Source of the DNA: Agarivorans litoreus
GTDB lineage: Bacteria > Pseudomonadota > Gammaproteobacteria > Enterobacterales > Celerinatantimonadaceae
DNA length: 64,000 nucleotides
Direction: 5' to 3'
Assembly (NCBI RefSeq): GCF_019649015.1
Contig: NZ_BLPI01000001.1
Location: forward strand, 496,001 to 560,000
Positions 1-8,410 of this stretch are shown piece after piece. The position numbers were made by a program, and so were the translations under genes. The notes below the pieces were generated by a model. That model was not told the origin of the DNA and did not search any database. It saw only the letters and a program-made list of their open reading frames with translations. Every line of letters starts with the position of its first letter. The stretch's first letter is position 1.

Positions 1-621
1 TAAGCTAAGAAGGATGTTACTGCCTGTAGGAAGAAGCCCCATTAGCAGCGCTAAACGCCAACCATTTCCATCACTTAAGCTCCAGGCCCAAGATAGCCCC
101 TTCCCCCTAATGCCAATAGCACTTGCAGGAAGAACCAAAGACCACCGCCCAACAAAATAATACACTGGGAAAGTAATCGCTAATGACACTATTTGAGCGA
201 CTAATTGCGGTGAGTTTTCTCCCAAAACCATGCTGCCAACAAGTACGCCACTTATACCAACCACTGGCAAAGATACCAAAGCAACACAAACTATTAGCAG
301 CAAGCTCCAACCTGCAAAGCGGATTTCATTGCCTGTCCAGTTAAGCACCCGCTCTTCGCTAGGCAGGCGCTTGTTAAGAAACAAACGATGAGCCCCAACC
401 AAGGCCTGCAGCGCCGCAGTTATATAAGCAATGCTCAAAAAAGCTATACCAATATTACTAAAGTAGCTGTCGCCAACTTCTAACGAAAGTAACGCAAACA
501 ACACTGCAATAAACATAACAAAAAGCAGCGGAGCGCCAATATTGAGAAGATCTCGAAAATAACGAAAAGGCAAAGTTACAGCATCGTATAAAATGGCAGT
601 AACAGGTAACTGTTGGTTCAA
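1..621 (-). CDS. Partial integral membrane protein, function unknown (3' end outside window)
   Basis: An open frame of 207 codons runs without a stop from a TTG codon at 619-621 to the left window edge. The TTG is preceded by AAGGA about 7 bases upstream, which supports it as the start. The protein begins NQQLPVTAILYDAVTLPFRY and then shows at least four hydrophobic stretches, for example around residues 23-38, 50-64, 98-117 and 130-145, separated by short polar loops. It has no cysteine or nucleotide motif that I can place. The layout (short cytoplasmic N-terminus, then paired helices) is like many uncharacterised multi-pass proteins. I do not recognise the family. The C-terminus is missing only because of the window edge. 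Confidence 0.7.
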   Translation of the reverse strand, partial: MNQQLPVTAILYDAVTLPFRYFRDLLNIGAPLLFVMFIAVLFALLSLEVGDSYFSNIGIAFLSIAYITAALQALVGAHRLFLNKRLPSEERVLNWTGNEIRFAGWSLLLIVCVALVSLPVVGISGVLVGSMVLGENSPQLVAQIVSLAITFPVYYFVGRWSLVLPASAIGIRGKGLSWAWSLSDGNGWRLALLMGLLPTGSNILLSL

Positions 622-823
622 AATAAATTCCTTGTTATTGATTCTGCTTCTTCCAACCCTATAGGTTGTACGAGCCAGCCATTAAAAGTGAAAAGCATCA
701 CAAATGCCATACTCCAAATTGGTGAATTTTTTTTGCTTTCGTAATATTTAGTGAGCTAAGCACTGTTAATAACCATCGCTTTACCGTATGTTGAAACAAA
801 TATGCTACGCAGCGAGATGATTA

Positions 824-1087
824 GTGAAAAAGTATAAACATGAAGCACAGTTGCTTAAAAAAGCCTTACAAATTGGTGAGGTATACGCACTGCAACGTGG
901 TTTTGCCAAGTTTCCACCTGGCATATCAGAGAAAGACAAAGTAGAAGCCTTATACATGTTGCTAGCCGAAGATAAACGGCTAACCCCACTGCCAAAAGAT
1001 AAAATCACCGGCCCAGAAATGCGCCATAAACTGGTGCTGTGGTTAGCTAACCAACTGCCTAAGGACCACGAACTTTTAGACGGTTAG
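824..1087 (+). CDS. Small conserved protein, DUF5062-like
   Basis: An 87-residue charged soluble protein with a GTG start; the only ATG just upstream (815) is out of frame. The sequence (EAQLLKKALQIGEVYALQRG near residues 7-26, then DKVEALYMLLAEDK and LPKDKI) matches what I remember of the DUF5062 family of Vibrio, Shewanella and relatives, whose function is unknown. It has no signal peptide or membrane segment. It is a monocistronic gene that ends in a clear intrinsic terminator 19 bases after the stop. The family assignment is from memory and moderately sure; that it is a real gene is well supported by frame length, composition and the terminator. Confidence 0.75.
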   Translation: MKKYKHEAQLLKKALQIGEVYALQRGFAKFPPGISEKDKVEALYMLLAEDKRLTPLPKDKITGPEMRHKLVLWLANQLPKDHELLDG

Positions 1088-1105
1088 CGATAAAGATATA
1101 CATCA

Positions 1106-1130
1106 AGCAGCACCTAGTGCTGCTTTTTTA
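1106..1130 (+). terminator. Intrinsic terminator after the DUF5062-like gene
   Basis: An 8-bp perfect stem AGCAGCAC/GTGCTGCT with a 3-base loop (CTA) is followed directly by T6 on the plus strand. Confidence 0.85.
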
Positions 1131-1215
1131 TTGCCCACTTTACTCAGATATAAGATTTGAACTAATCGCGAATAAATTCCGTAAGACTGTTAAGTTTTAA
1201 TAAACGAGTCATAAA

Positions 1216-1467
1216 ATGGAATTGTCAGCAGAACACAAATCAAGAATTATCGAAATGGCCTGGGAAGATAGAACGCCCTTTGAAGCAATACAACTACAAT
1301 TTGGCTTAAGCGAACCTCAGCTCATTCGCCTTATGCGGCACTCGTTAAAGCGCAGCAGCTTTAAGCTCTGGCGGGCCAGAGTCTCAGGGCGTGCAACCAA
1401 ACACCTAAAACTACGAAGTATTAAAGTTTCGCGCGGTTACTGCCCCACTCAGTACAAACATCGCTAG
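1216..1467 (+). CDS. TIGR03643/DUF2805 family small protein
   Basis: An 83-residue protein with the family hallmark RIIEMAWEDRTPFEAI at residues 10-25, followed by FGLSEPQLIRLMR and SSFKLWRARVSGR. This is the conserved TIGR03643 (DUF2805) core. The first part looks like a helix-turn-helix, so nucleic-acid binding is possible but unproven. The C-terminal 20 residues are very basic. Function is unknown. It is transcribed convergently with the allantoinase gene, whose stop lies 5 bases away, and no terminator is visible between them. Confidence 0.85.
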   Translation: MELSAEHKSRIIEMAWEDRTPFEAIQLQFGLSEPQLIRLMRHSLKRSSFKLWRARVSGRATKHLKLRSIKVSRGYCPTQYKHR

Positions 1468-1472
1468 CGTAT

Positions 1473-2369
1473 TTATCGATTAAGCCAATGCTCTGCAATC
1501 TGCTCTCTGGTGGCGTACCAAACACCTTCAAACTGTTGGGTATATTGAATAAACCGTTGTAACGCAGCAAACCTTGCTGGGCGGCCTATTATGCGGCAGT
1601 GCAAGCCAATGCTAAGCATTTTAGGCGTAGTTTCACCTTCAAAATACAACACATCAAAGCCATCTTTTAAATATTGGTAAAATTGCTCGCCGCTGTTAAA
1701 GCCCTGTGGGGTAGCAAAGCGCATGTCGTTGGTGTCTAAGGTATAGGGCACCATTAACAAGGGTTTGCTGTAGTTGTTGTCCCAATAAGGTAAGTCGTCG
1801 GCGTAGCTATCGGCGCAATAGAGAATATCGTCACGCTCGGCAATTAACTTTAAGGTATGCGGGCTGGTGCGGCCGGTATACCAGCCTTTAGGTTTGCTGC
1901 CAGTGGTTTGTTGATGAATAGCTATGGCTTGCTCTATATGTTCACGCTCTTGCTGCTCGCTAAAATCTTGATAGTGAATCCATCTTAAACCATGGCTGGC
2001 AATTTCCCAGTTGGCATCTAACATAGCTTTTACCGCTTCCGGGTTGCGCTGCAAGGCCATCGCAACAGCAAACACGGTAACTGGAATCCCTTGACTCACA
2101 AACAAACGATGCAAGCGCCAAAAACCCGCTCGGCTACCGTACTCGTATATGGATTCCATACTCATGTGGCGATCGGGATACGCCTCTGCCCCAACTATCT
2201 CCGATAAAAACTTCTCGGAATGACTATCACCATGTAATACACAGTTTTCGCCCCCCTCTTCATAATTAACCACAAATTGCAGGGCAACTTTGGCTTTGTT
2301 TGGCCAGTTGGCTTTAGGCGGGTTTTGGCCGTAACCGACTAGATCTCGAGGGTAGTTTTTGTTGCTCAT
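1473..2369 (-). CDS. puuE: Allantoinase PuuE, polysaccharide-deacetylase fold
   Basis: A 298-residue NodB/polysaccharide-deacetylase-like protein that starts YPRDLVGYGQNPP and carries FVVNYEEGGENCVLHGD near residue 33, SMESIYEYGSRAGFWRL near 70 and ASHGLRWIHY near 124. These are the signatures of PuuE allantoinases, which hydrolyse allantoin to allantoate without the usual amidohydrolase fold. It is cytoplasmic. The start is 8 bases after the stop of the 8-oxoguanine deaminase gene, so the two are probably translationally coupled. Its presence with HIU hydrolase and OHCU decarboxylase elsewhere in the window completes the urate-to-allantoate route. No allantoicase is seen here. Confidence 0.92.
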   Translation of the reverse strand: MSNKNYPRDLVGYGQNPPKANWPNKAKVALQFVVNYEEGGENCVLHGDSHSEKFLSEIVGAEAYPDRHMSMESIYEYGSRAGFWRLHRLFVSQGIPVTVFAVAMALQRNPEAVKAMLDANWEIASHGLRWIHYQDFSEQQEREHIEQAIAIHQQTTGSKPKGWYTGRTSPHTLKLIAERDDILYCADSYADDLPYWDNNYSKPLLMVPYTLDTNDMRFATPQGFNSGEQFYQYLKDGFDVLYFEGETTPKMLSIGLHCRIIGRPARFAALQRFIQYTQQFEGVWYATREQIAEHWLNR

Positions 2370-2377
2370 AGTTATCC

Positions 2378-3775
2378 TTAGTTCACCAATTGAATAGCTA
2401 ATTGGTGATGCTGTAATTTTAGTTGTTCTAGCTGGGCGCGGGTTTCATCGGCGTCTTCAATAATCCACTTACCCGCTACCATCAGTTTGCTCACTTGGCT
2501 TGCACCACATAAAATCAAAGCGGCTAATGGGTCGTGAGCGCCCGAAAAATTAAGTCCATCTAGCTTATACAAACCAATGTCTGCCTGCTTACCTGGCGCC
2601 AAAACGCCAATATCATCACGCCCCAATACCGCGGCGCTGCCTTGTGTTGCCCAATTAAGCACTTGGTGGTGAGTGATTTGATCGGCGCGATAACGCAAGC
2701 GCTGCTGCATTAGTGAATGGCGTAACTCTTGAATCATATTAGAGCTATCATTAGAGGCTGAGCCATCTACCGCCATGCCTAGCTTACAACCAGCTTTAGC
2801 TAAGTCTAAAGTTGGGCAAATGCCCGATGCCAATACCATGTTAGAGGTTGGGCAATGTGCTATTCCAACTTGTGCAGCACCTAAACGTTGAATTTCAGCT
2901 TGGTCAAAGTGAATGCCATGCGCTAACCACGTTTGTGGTCCTAGCCACCCGCAATGCTCCAAATAGTCTACTGGTCGCATGCCTAGCGTTCTCAAACAAA
3001 AGTCGTTTTCATCAATGGTTTCACCGAGGTGAGTATGCAGTCGTACACTTTGCTCTTTGGCTAAAGTAGCGGTGTCGCACATTAGCGATTCGGTCACCGA
3101 AAAAGGTGAGCATGGCGCAAGCGCCAAATTAAGCATGCTGCCTTCTTCAGCATTGTGATAGCGCTTAATTAAACGCAGGCTATCATCAAGAATTTGCTGC
3201 TCAGTTTGCACTACAGAATCTGGCGGCAAGCCGCCGTCTTTTTGTGACAAACTCATACTGCCGCGGGTTAAGGTTGCCCGCACTCCCAAGCGCCCTACTA
3301 CCTCGGCTTGAATATCTATCGCCTCGCTTAAGGCATGATTAAATACATAGTGATGATCGGCCACCGTTGTCGCGCCGCTCAACATTAGCTCCCAACAAGC
3401 AATCTCTGTAGCAACCTCGATGTGCTTAGCAGTAAGGCCAGCCCATACAGGGTAAAGCGTTTGTAACCAAGGAAATAACGGCTGATTAATTGCAGCCGGT
3501 AAGCAGCGCGTAAGGGTTTGATAAAAGTGGTGATGAGTATTAATTAAGCCAGGCAGCAACACCATATCACTGGCGTCGAGCTGTTGGTCTACTGCCGTAA
3601 CCGGCTGCTGCCCTGCTGCAATACATTCAATAATTTGGCTTCCTTGAATCACAATGCCACCGCGTAAATCACGCTCGGCATCGGGGCCGCTGATAGCTCC
3701 GCTAAATACGGTTAAAGGATTTTTAATCCAAAGAGTTTGGCTTGATTGTAGAGCTTGATTAGAGAGTGGCGACAT
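2378..3775 (-). CDS. 8-oxoguanine deaminase-like amidohydrolase
   Basis: A 465-residue amidohydrolase of the 8-oxoguanine deaminase / hydroxydechloroatrazine ethylaminohydrolase group. Metal and active-site motifs are in order: GLINTHHHFYQTLTR near 75-90, HTHLGETIDE near 246, LAHGIHFD near 284, GIAHCPTSNMVLASG near 304 and VDGSASNDSSNM near 336. The HHFYQTLTR segment after the metal-binding HxH-like pair is typical of enzymes deaminating 8-oxoguanine to urate, which would feed the pathway encoded around it; isocytosine or guanine-like substrates are alternatives. First gene of a two-gene operon with puuE. A RutR-like palindrome lies 50 bp upstream of the start. Confidence 0.88.
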   Translation of the reverse strand: MSPLSNQALQSSQTLWIKNPLTVFSGAISGPDAERDLRGGIVIQGSQIIECIAAGQQPVTAVDQQLDASDMVLLPGLINTHHHFYQTLTRCLPAAINQPLFPWLQTLYPVWAGLTAKHIEVATEIACWELMLSGATTVADHHYVFNHALSEAIDIQAEVVGRLGVRATLTRGSMSLSQKDGGLPPDSVVQTEQQILDDSLRLIKRYHNAEEGSMLNLALAPCSPFSVTESLMCDTATLAKEQSVRLHTHLGETIDENDFCLRTLGMRPVDYLEHCGWLGPQTWLAHGIHFDQAEIQRLGAAQVGIAHCPTSNMVLASGICPTLDLAKAGCKLGMAVDGSASNDSSNMIQELRHSLMQQRLRYRADQITHHQVLNWATQGSAAVLGRDDIGVLAPGKQADIGLYKLDGLNFSGAHDPLAALILCGASQVSKLMVAGKWIIEDADETRAQLEQLKLQHHQLAIQLVN

Positions 3776-3824
3776 TACTTAGTGCTTGTCCTGTTAGCGT
3801 AGTAGCTAAAGCATAAGCAAAAAT

Positions 3825-3840
3825 CTGACCAATCACTCAG
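3825..3840 (-). promoter_or_regulatory. RutR-like operator (site 1)
   Basis: The sequence CTGACCA-AT-CACTCAG lies between the 3' end of the TetR gene and the start of the deaminase-puuE operon. The left half matches the RutR half-site except at the first base; the right half is the most degenerate of the five sites in this window. It is followed by CTTTTTGCT, which also follows site 4. Confidence 0.5.
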
Positions 3841-3849
3841 CTTTTTGCT

Positions 3850-4479
3850 TTAGCTTTTTAAGCCAATCCCGCGAATAACTATATCAATCACGTTTTGTTC
3901 GGCCTTGGCAAAATCTTCTGCACTTAAGGTTTTACCGTTAATCATTCTAATTTCGGTATCAAAGTCGGCGTAAAATTGAGTAGCTCCCCAAATCAAAAAC
4001 AACAGGTATAAAGGTTCTATAGCTGCAATTTTTTCTTGGTCTACCCAAGCTTGAATCAAGCTACATTTGTTTTTAGTCCAATCTACAACAGGAAATTGCA
4101 AGTTGCCCTTTAGGTTAGGAGCACCTTGGATAATTTCCATGGCAAAGATCCGAGAGCTTTTAGGATGGCTACGGCTGTAACGCATTTTAGAGCGAATATA
4201 AGCACTAATTGCTTGCTCGGGATCGTCGTTAGCGGTGGTGTTTTCAAAGGCATCGTTCCACATATCTACAATATCTTCGAGCAAGGTTTTGTATAGGCCT
4301 TGTTTAGATTTGAAGTAATACAGAATGTTAGCCTTAGGCAACTCGGCTCTGTCGGCAATGGCTTGTAGGGAGGTGCCTTGGTAACCGTGTTTTACAAATT
4401 CATTGGTTGCCGCTTTAAGAATAAGCCGTTCATTCTTTTTCCTAATTGCGCCACTTTGCCCTGCCGTAGCTTTAGCCAT
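3850..4479 (-). CDS. TetR-family regulator, RutR-like, probable purine-catabolism repressor
   Basis: I place the start at the ATG at 4477-4479 (MAKATAGQSG) because AAGGAG lies 10 bases upstream; the frame stays open further but that extension encodes the ribosome-binding site. The 209-residue product has a TetR helix-turn-helix (FVKHGYQGTSLQAIADRA, then LPKANILYYFKSKQGLY) and a C-terminal ligand domain with LEDIVDMWNDAF and RIFAMEIIQGAP, as in the RutR/YcdC C-terminal family. RutR of E. coli responds to uracil/thymine and binds TTGACCA-NN-TGGTCAA. Five matching sites sit beside purine genes here, one of them between this gene and the divergent ABC genes, suggesting autoregulation. A purine or urate-type ligand is an inference. 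Confidence 0.88.
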   Translation of the reverse strand: MAKATAGQSGAIRKKNERLILKAATNEFVKHGYQGTSLQAIADRAELPKANILYYFKSKQGLYKTLLEDIVDMWNDAFENTTANDDPEQAISAYIRSKMRYSRSHPKSSRIFAMEIIQGAPNLKGNLQFPVVDWTKNKCSLIQAWVDQEKIAAIEPLYLLFLIWGATQFYADFDTEIRMINGKTLSAEDFAKAEQNVIDIVIRGIGLKS

Positions 4480-4676
4480 GCTAACCCACTCTCCTTGTTG
4501 AACTTTAATGCCGAAGCTTAATAGCAAAGTATTATTAATGATTAATATGTAAATCACTAGCGCTCAACAAAAAAAAGCGATAAACGCACCATAACGCGAC
4601 AAAACTTGCCATACTTCGCACCATCAAAGCACAACAAAAAACCAACAATTGCAACTTATTAGCTACAGCACTGAAC

Positions 4677-4692
4677 TTGAACAGTTGGTCAG
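4677..4692 (+). promoter_or_regulatory. RutR-like operator (site 2) in the divergent regulator/ABC promoter region
   Basis: TTGAACA-GT-TGGTCAG differs from the consensus TTGACCA-NN-TGGTCAA at one position in each half. It lies 56 bp upstream of the ABC ATPase ATG and about 200 bp upstream of the TetR start, so it could control both. Confidence 0.7.
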
Positions 4693-4747
4693 ATTTATGC
4701 AATAAGACCAGCCAAGCGGATAGAATGCAAAAACGAATGGACGCAAA

Positions 4748-6298
4748 ATGAAACCAGAGCAAAGCTTGTTGTCTTTATGGCGGGTGACAAAACGTTACCC
4801 CGGCGTAATTGCCAACGATAAAGTAAGCCTAGACTTAGCCGAAGGAGAAATCTTAGCGCTACTAGGTGAAAATGGCGCAGGGAAATCAACCCTGGTCAAA
4901 ATGATCTACGGAGTTATTCAGCCCGACGAAGGCGGCCTACTATGGAAAGGGAAAGAGCAATTAATACGCTCGCCTAACATGGCCAGAGCTATGGGTATTG
5001 GCATGGTATTTCAGCATTTCTCGGTATTTGAAACTCTCACCGTGCAAGAGAACATAGCGTTAAGCTTAGATGCTGGTGTAGTTAAAGATGCCGCAGCGCT
5101 ACGAGCAAAGATCGTTGAGCTAAGCAATGCCTACGAGCTAAAAGTTGAGCCCGACCGTTATGTGCATAACCTAAGCATTGGTGAACGCCAAAGGCTGGAA
5201 ATTTTGCGTTGCTTAATTCAAGACGTAAAACTGCTGATTTTAGATGAGCCCACCTCTGTACTCACCCCGCAAGAAGTGGCCGGTTTGTTTAAGGTATTGC
5301 GCACCTTGGCAAGCCAAGGCTGCAGTATTTTGTTTATTAGCCACAAGCTAAAAGAAGTCACCGAGCTGTGTGATCGCGCAGTTATATTACGTGGCGGTAA
5401 AGTGAGTGGAGAATGTATTCCTTCACAAGAAACGCCAGAGTCTATCGCTGGCATGATGGTAGGTAGCGACACCCAACTATCGGAACGCTACCAAAAACGC
5501 ATTGGCTCAGACGAATTAATGGTAGTGAGTAATTTAAGCGTGCCACCCACCAATCCCTTCGGTACAGGCCTAAATAAGGTGAACTTAAGTCTGCATCGCG
5601 GCGAAATTTTGGGTATTGCAGGGGTTGCAGGTAATGGCCAAGAAGATTTACTCGAAGCGCTTAGCGGCGAAGATACTCGAGCTGCCGCCGACAGCATTTT
5701 AATCGGTAAACGCAAAGTAGGTAAATTGCATGCTGGCGAGCGCCGCTTGTTAGGCATGAGTTATGTTCCCACCGACCGACTAGGCCAAGGGGCGGTGCCA
5801 GAAATGAGTTTGGCCGACAATACCTTGCTTACCAGCGCGCGCAAGGGCTTGGTAAGCAAAGGGCTAATTTTGCCGCACAAAGTGGTGGAGCTCGCCAAAA
5901 CCATTATTCATCGAAATGACGTTAAATGTCATAACGCCCACGCCCAAGCTAAAAGCTTATCGGGCGGCAACCTACAAAAATTTATTATTGGTAGAGAAGT
6001 AGACCAAAATCCAGAAATTTTGATTTGTGCTCACCCCACCTGGGGCGTAGACATTGGCGCAGCTAGCGCAATTCATCGCCAACTGATTGAACTTCGCGAT
6101 AAAGGTGCTGCTATTTTGGTGGTGTCAGAGGATATTGATGAGCTGTTTATGATCTCCGATCGCATTGCCGCCTTATATGAGGGGCAACTTTCTGAGGCGG
6201 TGCATACCGAGCAAACCAATATCGAAGAAATTGGCAAATGGATTGCCGGTGGATTTGTCCATAGCGATAGCGAGCAAGGAGGCCAAGCGTATGCTTAA
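4748..6298 (+). CDS. ABC transporter ATP-binding protein, BMP-type nucleoside/purine uptake
   Basis: A 516-residue double ABC ATPase of the simple-sugar/nucleoside (RbsA/NupA-like) class. The first half has Walker A GENGAGKST at 40-48, signature LSIGERQRLEI near 143 and Walker B LLILDEPTS near 160. The second half has a degenerate P-loop GVAGNGQED near 295, a good signature LSGGNLQKFIIGRE and the class-typical AHPTWGVD. It works with the two permeases downstream and presumably with the BMP-family binding protein at 16828-17907, which is not in this operon. It overlaps the next gene by 8 bases. Substrate is likely a purine nucleobase or nucleoside, judged from the neighbourhood. Confidence 0.93.
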   Translation: MKPEQSLLSLWRVTKRYPGVIANDKVSLDLAEGEILALLGENGAGKSTLVKMIYGVIQPDEGGLLWKGKEQLIRSPNMARAMGIGMVFQHFSVFETLTVQENIALSLDAGVVKDAAALRAKIVELSNAYELKVEPDRYVHNLSIGERQRLEILRCLIQDVKLLILDEPTSVLTPQEVAGLFKVLRTLASQGCSILFISHKLKEVTELCDRAVILRGGKVSGECIPSQETPESIAGMMVGSDTQLSERYQKRIGSDELMVVSNLSVPPTNPFGTGLNKVNLSLHRGEILGIAGVAGNGQEDLLEALSGEDTRAAADSILIGKRKVGKLHAGERRLLGMSYVPTDRLGQGAVPEMSLADNTLLTSARKGLVSKGLILPHKVVELAKTIIHRNDVKCHNAHAQAKSLSGGNLQKFIIGREVDQNPEILICAHPTWGVDIGAASAIHRQLIELRDKGAAILVVSEDIDELFMISDRIAALYEGQLSEAVHTEQTNIEEIGKWIAGGFVHSDSEQGGQAYA

Positions 6299-7397
6299 AA
6301 CTCAAGCCCGTTTAGAGTCATCAAAGTTGATGTCTTGGCTCTCACCACTCATCGCTATTGTTCTCACCATGTTGGTGTCTAGTGTGATGTTTTGGGCCCT
6401 AGATATAAACCCAGCCACCGCCTTTAAAGTGTTTATCATCGACCCGCTTAGTGATGGCTATAACTTAGGCGAGTTAATGGTGAAAACCACTCCGTTACTG
6501 CTTTGTGCTACGGGTTTAGCCTTGTGCTACAAAGCCAATATTTGGAATATTGGTGCAGAAGGCCAATTGCTGGTTGGCGCATTGGTGGGCAGCTATTTTG
6601 CACTGCAAGCCAATGAGCAAAGTGGCTATCTGTGGTTACTTGTCACCCTCGCAGCAGGGGCATTAGCCGGTATGATTTGGGCGGCCATCCCTACTCTGCT
6701 GCATCAGCTATTTCATACCAACCTTATTCTTACCACTATCATGCTCAACTACATTGGCTTGTATTTGCTGCTGTGGGGCGTGCATGGTCCCTTAATTGAC
6801 CCAGACGGATTTGGTTTCCCAGAGTCAGCCATTTTTGCCGATAGCGTATTGCTACCTACCATTATGGAAGACGGCCGCGCTTCCATTAGTATTCTCTTGG
6901 CGGTGGTATTTGCTATTGGCTCTGGGATCATTTTGTATCGCACCTTACCTGGGTTTCAGTTGCGAGTATTTGGCTCCGACCAACCTGCTGCACGTTACGC
7001 GGGTTATAGCAGCAAGTTTATTGTTTGGAGCGTAATGCTAAGCGCCGGCGCACTGGCAGGTTTTGCTGGGGTGGCAGAAGTGACAGGCCCAATTGGTCAG
7101 CTCATCCCACAAGTCTCTCCAGGTTATGGTTACGCCGCCATTATTGTGGCCTACCTTGGCAGGCTAAATCCCTTTGGCATCATTTTCGCCGCATTCTTCA
7201 TGGGTACTTTATACATGGGCAGCGATTTAGCCCAAATAGAACTCGGTATGCCCACTGCCATCACTGGTTTATTCCAAGGTGTACTGCTGTTTTTCTTACT
7301 CGCTTGTGACTTTCTCATTCATTACAAAATAGTCTGGCAGCCCAGCGCGGGCGTAGCGCAACCCTCTTCATCTAGTGCTAAGCAAGGAGCTGCATAA
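6291..7397 (+). CDS. ABC transporter permease (BMP-type, first subunit)
   Basis: The start is the ATG at 6291 (MLKTQARLES), preceded by AGGAGG 9 bases upstream inside the end of the ATPase gene; the frame is open upstream but that part overlaps the ATPase. The 368-residue protein is a BPD_transp_2-family permease with about ten membrane helices and the conserved ALCYKANIWNIGAEGQLLVG around residue 83 and GFQLRVFGSDQPAARYAGY around 222. It forms the transmembrane core with the next gene, whose ATG shares a base with this stop. Confidence 0.92.
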   Translation: MLKTQARLESSKLMSWLSPLIAIVLTMLVSSVMFWALDINPATAFKVFIIDPLSDGYNLGELMVKTTPLLLCATGLALCYKANIWNIGAEGQLLVGALVGSYFALQANEQSGYLWLLVTLAAGALAGMIWAAIPTLLHQLFHTNLILTTIMLNYIGLYLLLWGVHGPLIDPDGFGFPESAIFADSVLLPTIMEDGRASISILLAVVFAIGSGIILYRTLPGFQLRVFGSDQPAARYAGYSSKFIVWSVMLSAGALAGFAGVAEVTGPIGQLIPQVSPGYGYAAIIVAYLGRLNPFGIIFAAFFMGTLYMGSDLAQIELGMPTAITGLFQGVLLFFLLACDFLIHYKIVWQPSAGVAQPSSSSAKQGAA

Positions 7398-8326
7398 TGG
7401 ACATGGAACTACTGCAACAAATATTGGTAGCAGCAATTAAAACTGGAACCCCCTTGTTATTAGTAGCGCTAGGCGAGCTAATTTGTGAAAAATCTGGAGT
7501 ACTCAATTTAGGCCAAGAAGGTATGATGTTAATGGGCGCTATGGCTGGCTTTGCCGGTGCCTACTTTACTGGCAACTTAGCCTTAGGTTTATTGCTAGCG
7601 GTAATTGCAGGCATGTTAATGGCGGGCATATTTGGGCTACTCTCGTTAAACCTTAATACCAACCAAGTGGCAACTGGCTTAGCGCTTACTATTTTTGGCA
7701 CCGGTTTAAGTGCTTTCTTGGGTGCAAGCTTGGTTGGCTCTACCATTAACGGCTTTAAGGCGATTTCAATTCCTTTGTTAAGTAATATTCCAATGCTTGG
7801 GGCTTTGCTATTTCAGCATGACATTTTGGTATATGGTAGTTTTGCTTTAGTGGCAATAACTTGGTGGGTTGTGAATAAAACCCGCGCAGGTTTAACCTTG
7901 CGCGCCGTGGGCGAAAACCCTTATTCTGCCAATGCTCTTGGCATTAAGGTAATAAAAGTTCGTTATATTGCGGTGCTTTTTGGCGGCGCAATGGCAGGCT
8001 TAGCTGGCGCTTATATGTCGCTTTCTTATACCCCAATGTGGATGGAAAACATGACCGCTGGCCGCGGCTGGATTGCGTTATCGTTAGTGGTGTTTGCATC
8101 ATGGCGTGTAGGTTATTTAATGGTAGGCGCTTACCTGTTTGGCGCAGCCTCTATTTTGCACTTAGTGATGCAAGGCATAGGCTTTACCATATCGCCTAAC
8201 TTGCTAGCGATGATGCCTTACGTGGCAACTATTGTGGTAATGGTAATGATTAGTGCCAACCCAATTCGCCAGAAACTAGCGGCTCCAATGAGCCTAGCGA
8301 AACCCTTTGACGCTCGCCGCCATTAA
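7397..8326 (+). CDS. ABC transporter permease (BMP-type, second subunit)
   Basis: A 309-residue BPD_transp_2 permease with the characteristic LGELICEKSGVLNLGQEGMM near residue 25, LTLRAVGENPYSANALGI near 165 and AGRGWIALSLVVFASW near 217. The ATG overlaps the previous stop (TAATG), so the two permeases are coupled. It ends the ABC operon proper; the nucleotidase-like gene starts 84 bases later in the same direction with no terminator that I can see, so it may be cotranscribed. Confidence 0.92.
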   Translation: MDMELLQQILVAAIKTGTPLLLVALGELICEKSGVLNLGQEGMMLMGAMAGFAGAYFTGNLALGLLLAVIAGMLMAGIFGLLSLNLNTNQVATGLALTIFGTGLSAFLGASLVGSTINGFKAISIPLLSNIPMLGALLFQHDILVYGSFALVAITWWVVNKTRAGLTLRAVGENPYSANALGIKVIKVRYIAVLFGGAMAGLAGAYMSLSYTPMWMENMTAGRGWIALSLVVFASWRVGYLMVGAYLFGAASILHLVMQGIGFTISPNLLAMMPYVATIVVMVMISANPIRQKLAAPMSLAKPFDARRH

Positions 8327-8410
8327 TAAGCAGGCCAATTTATTGAAGCAAATACTTCAAGCTAGCCAGCAAACTAACGTATTATGCTTGCCCGCTAGTT
8401 TGGAGTAGTC

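Noticed and set aside
4480-4557. Longer N-terminus for the TetR regulator
   Set aside because: The extra codons encode the AAGGAG site, so ATG at 4479 is the better start.
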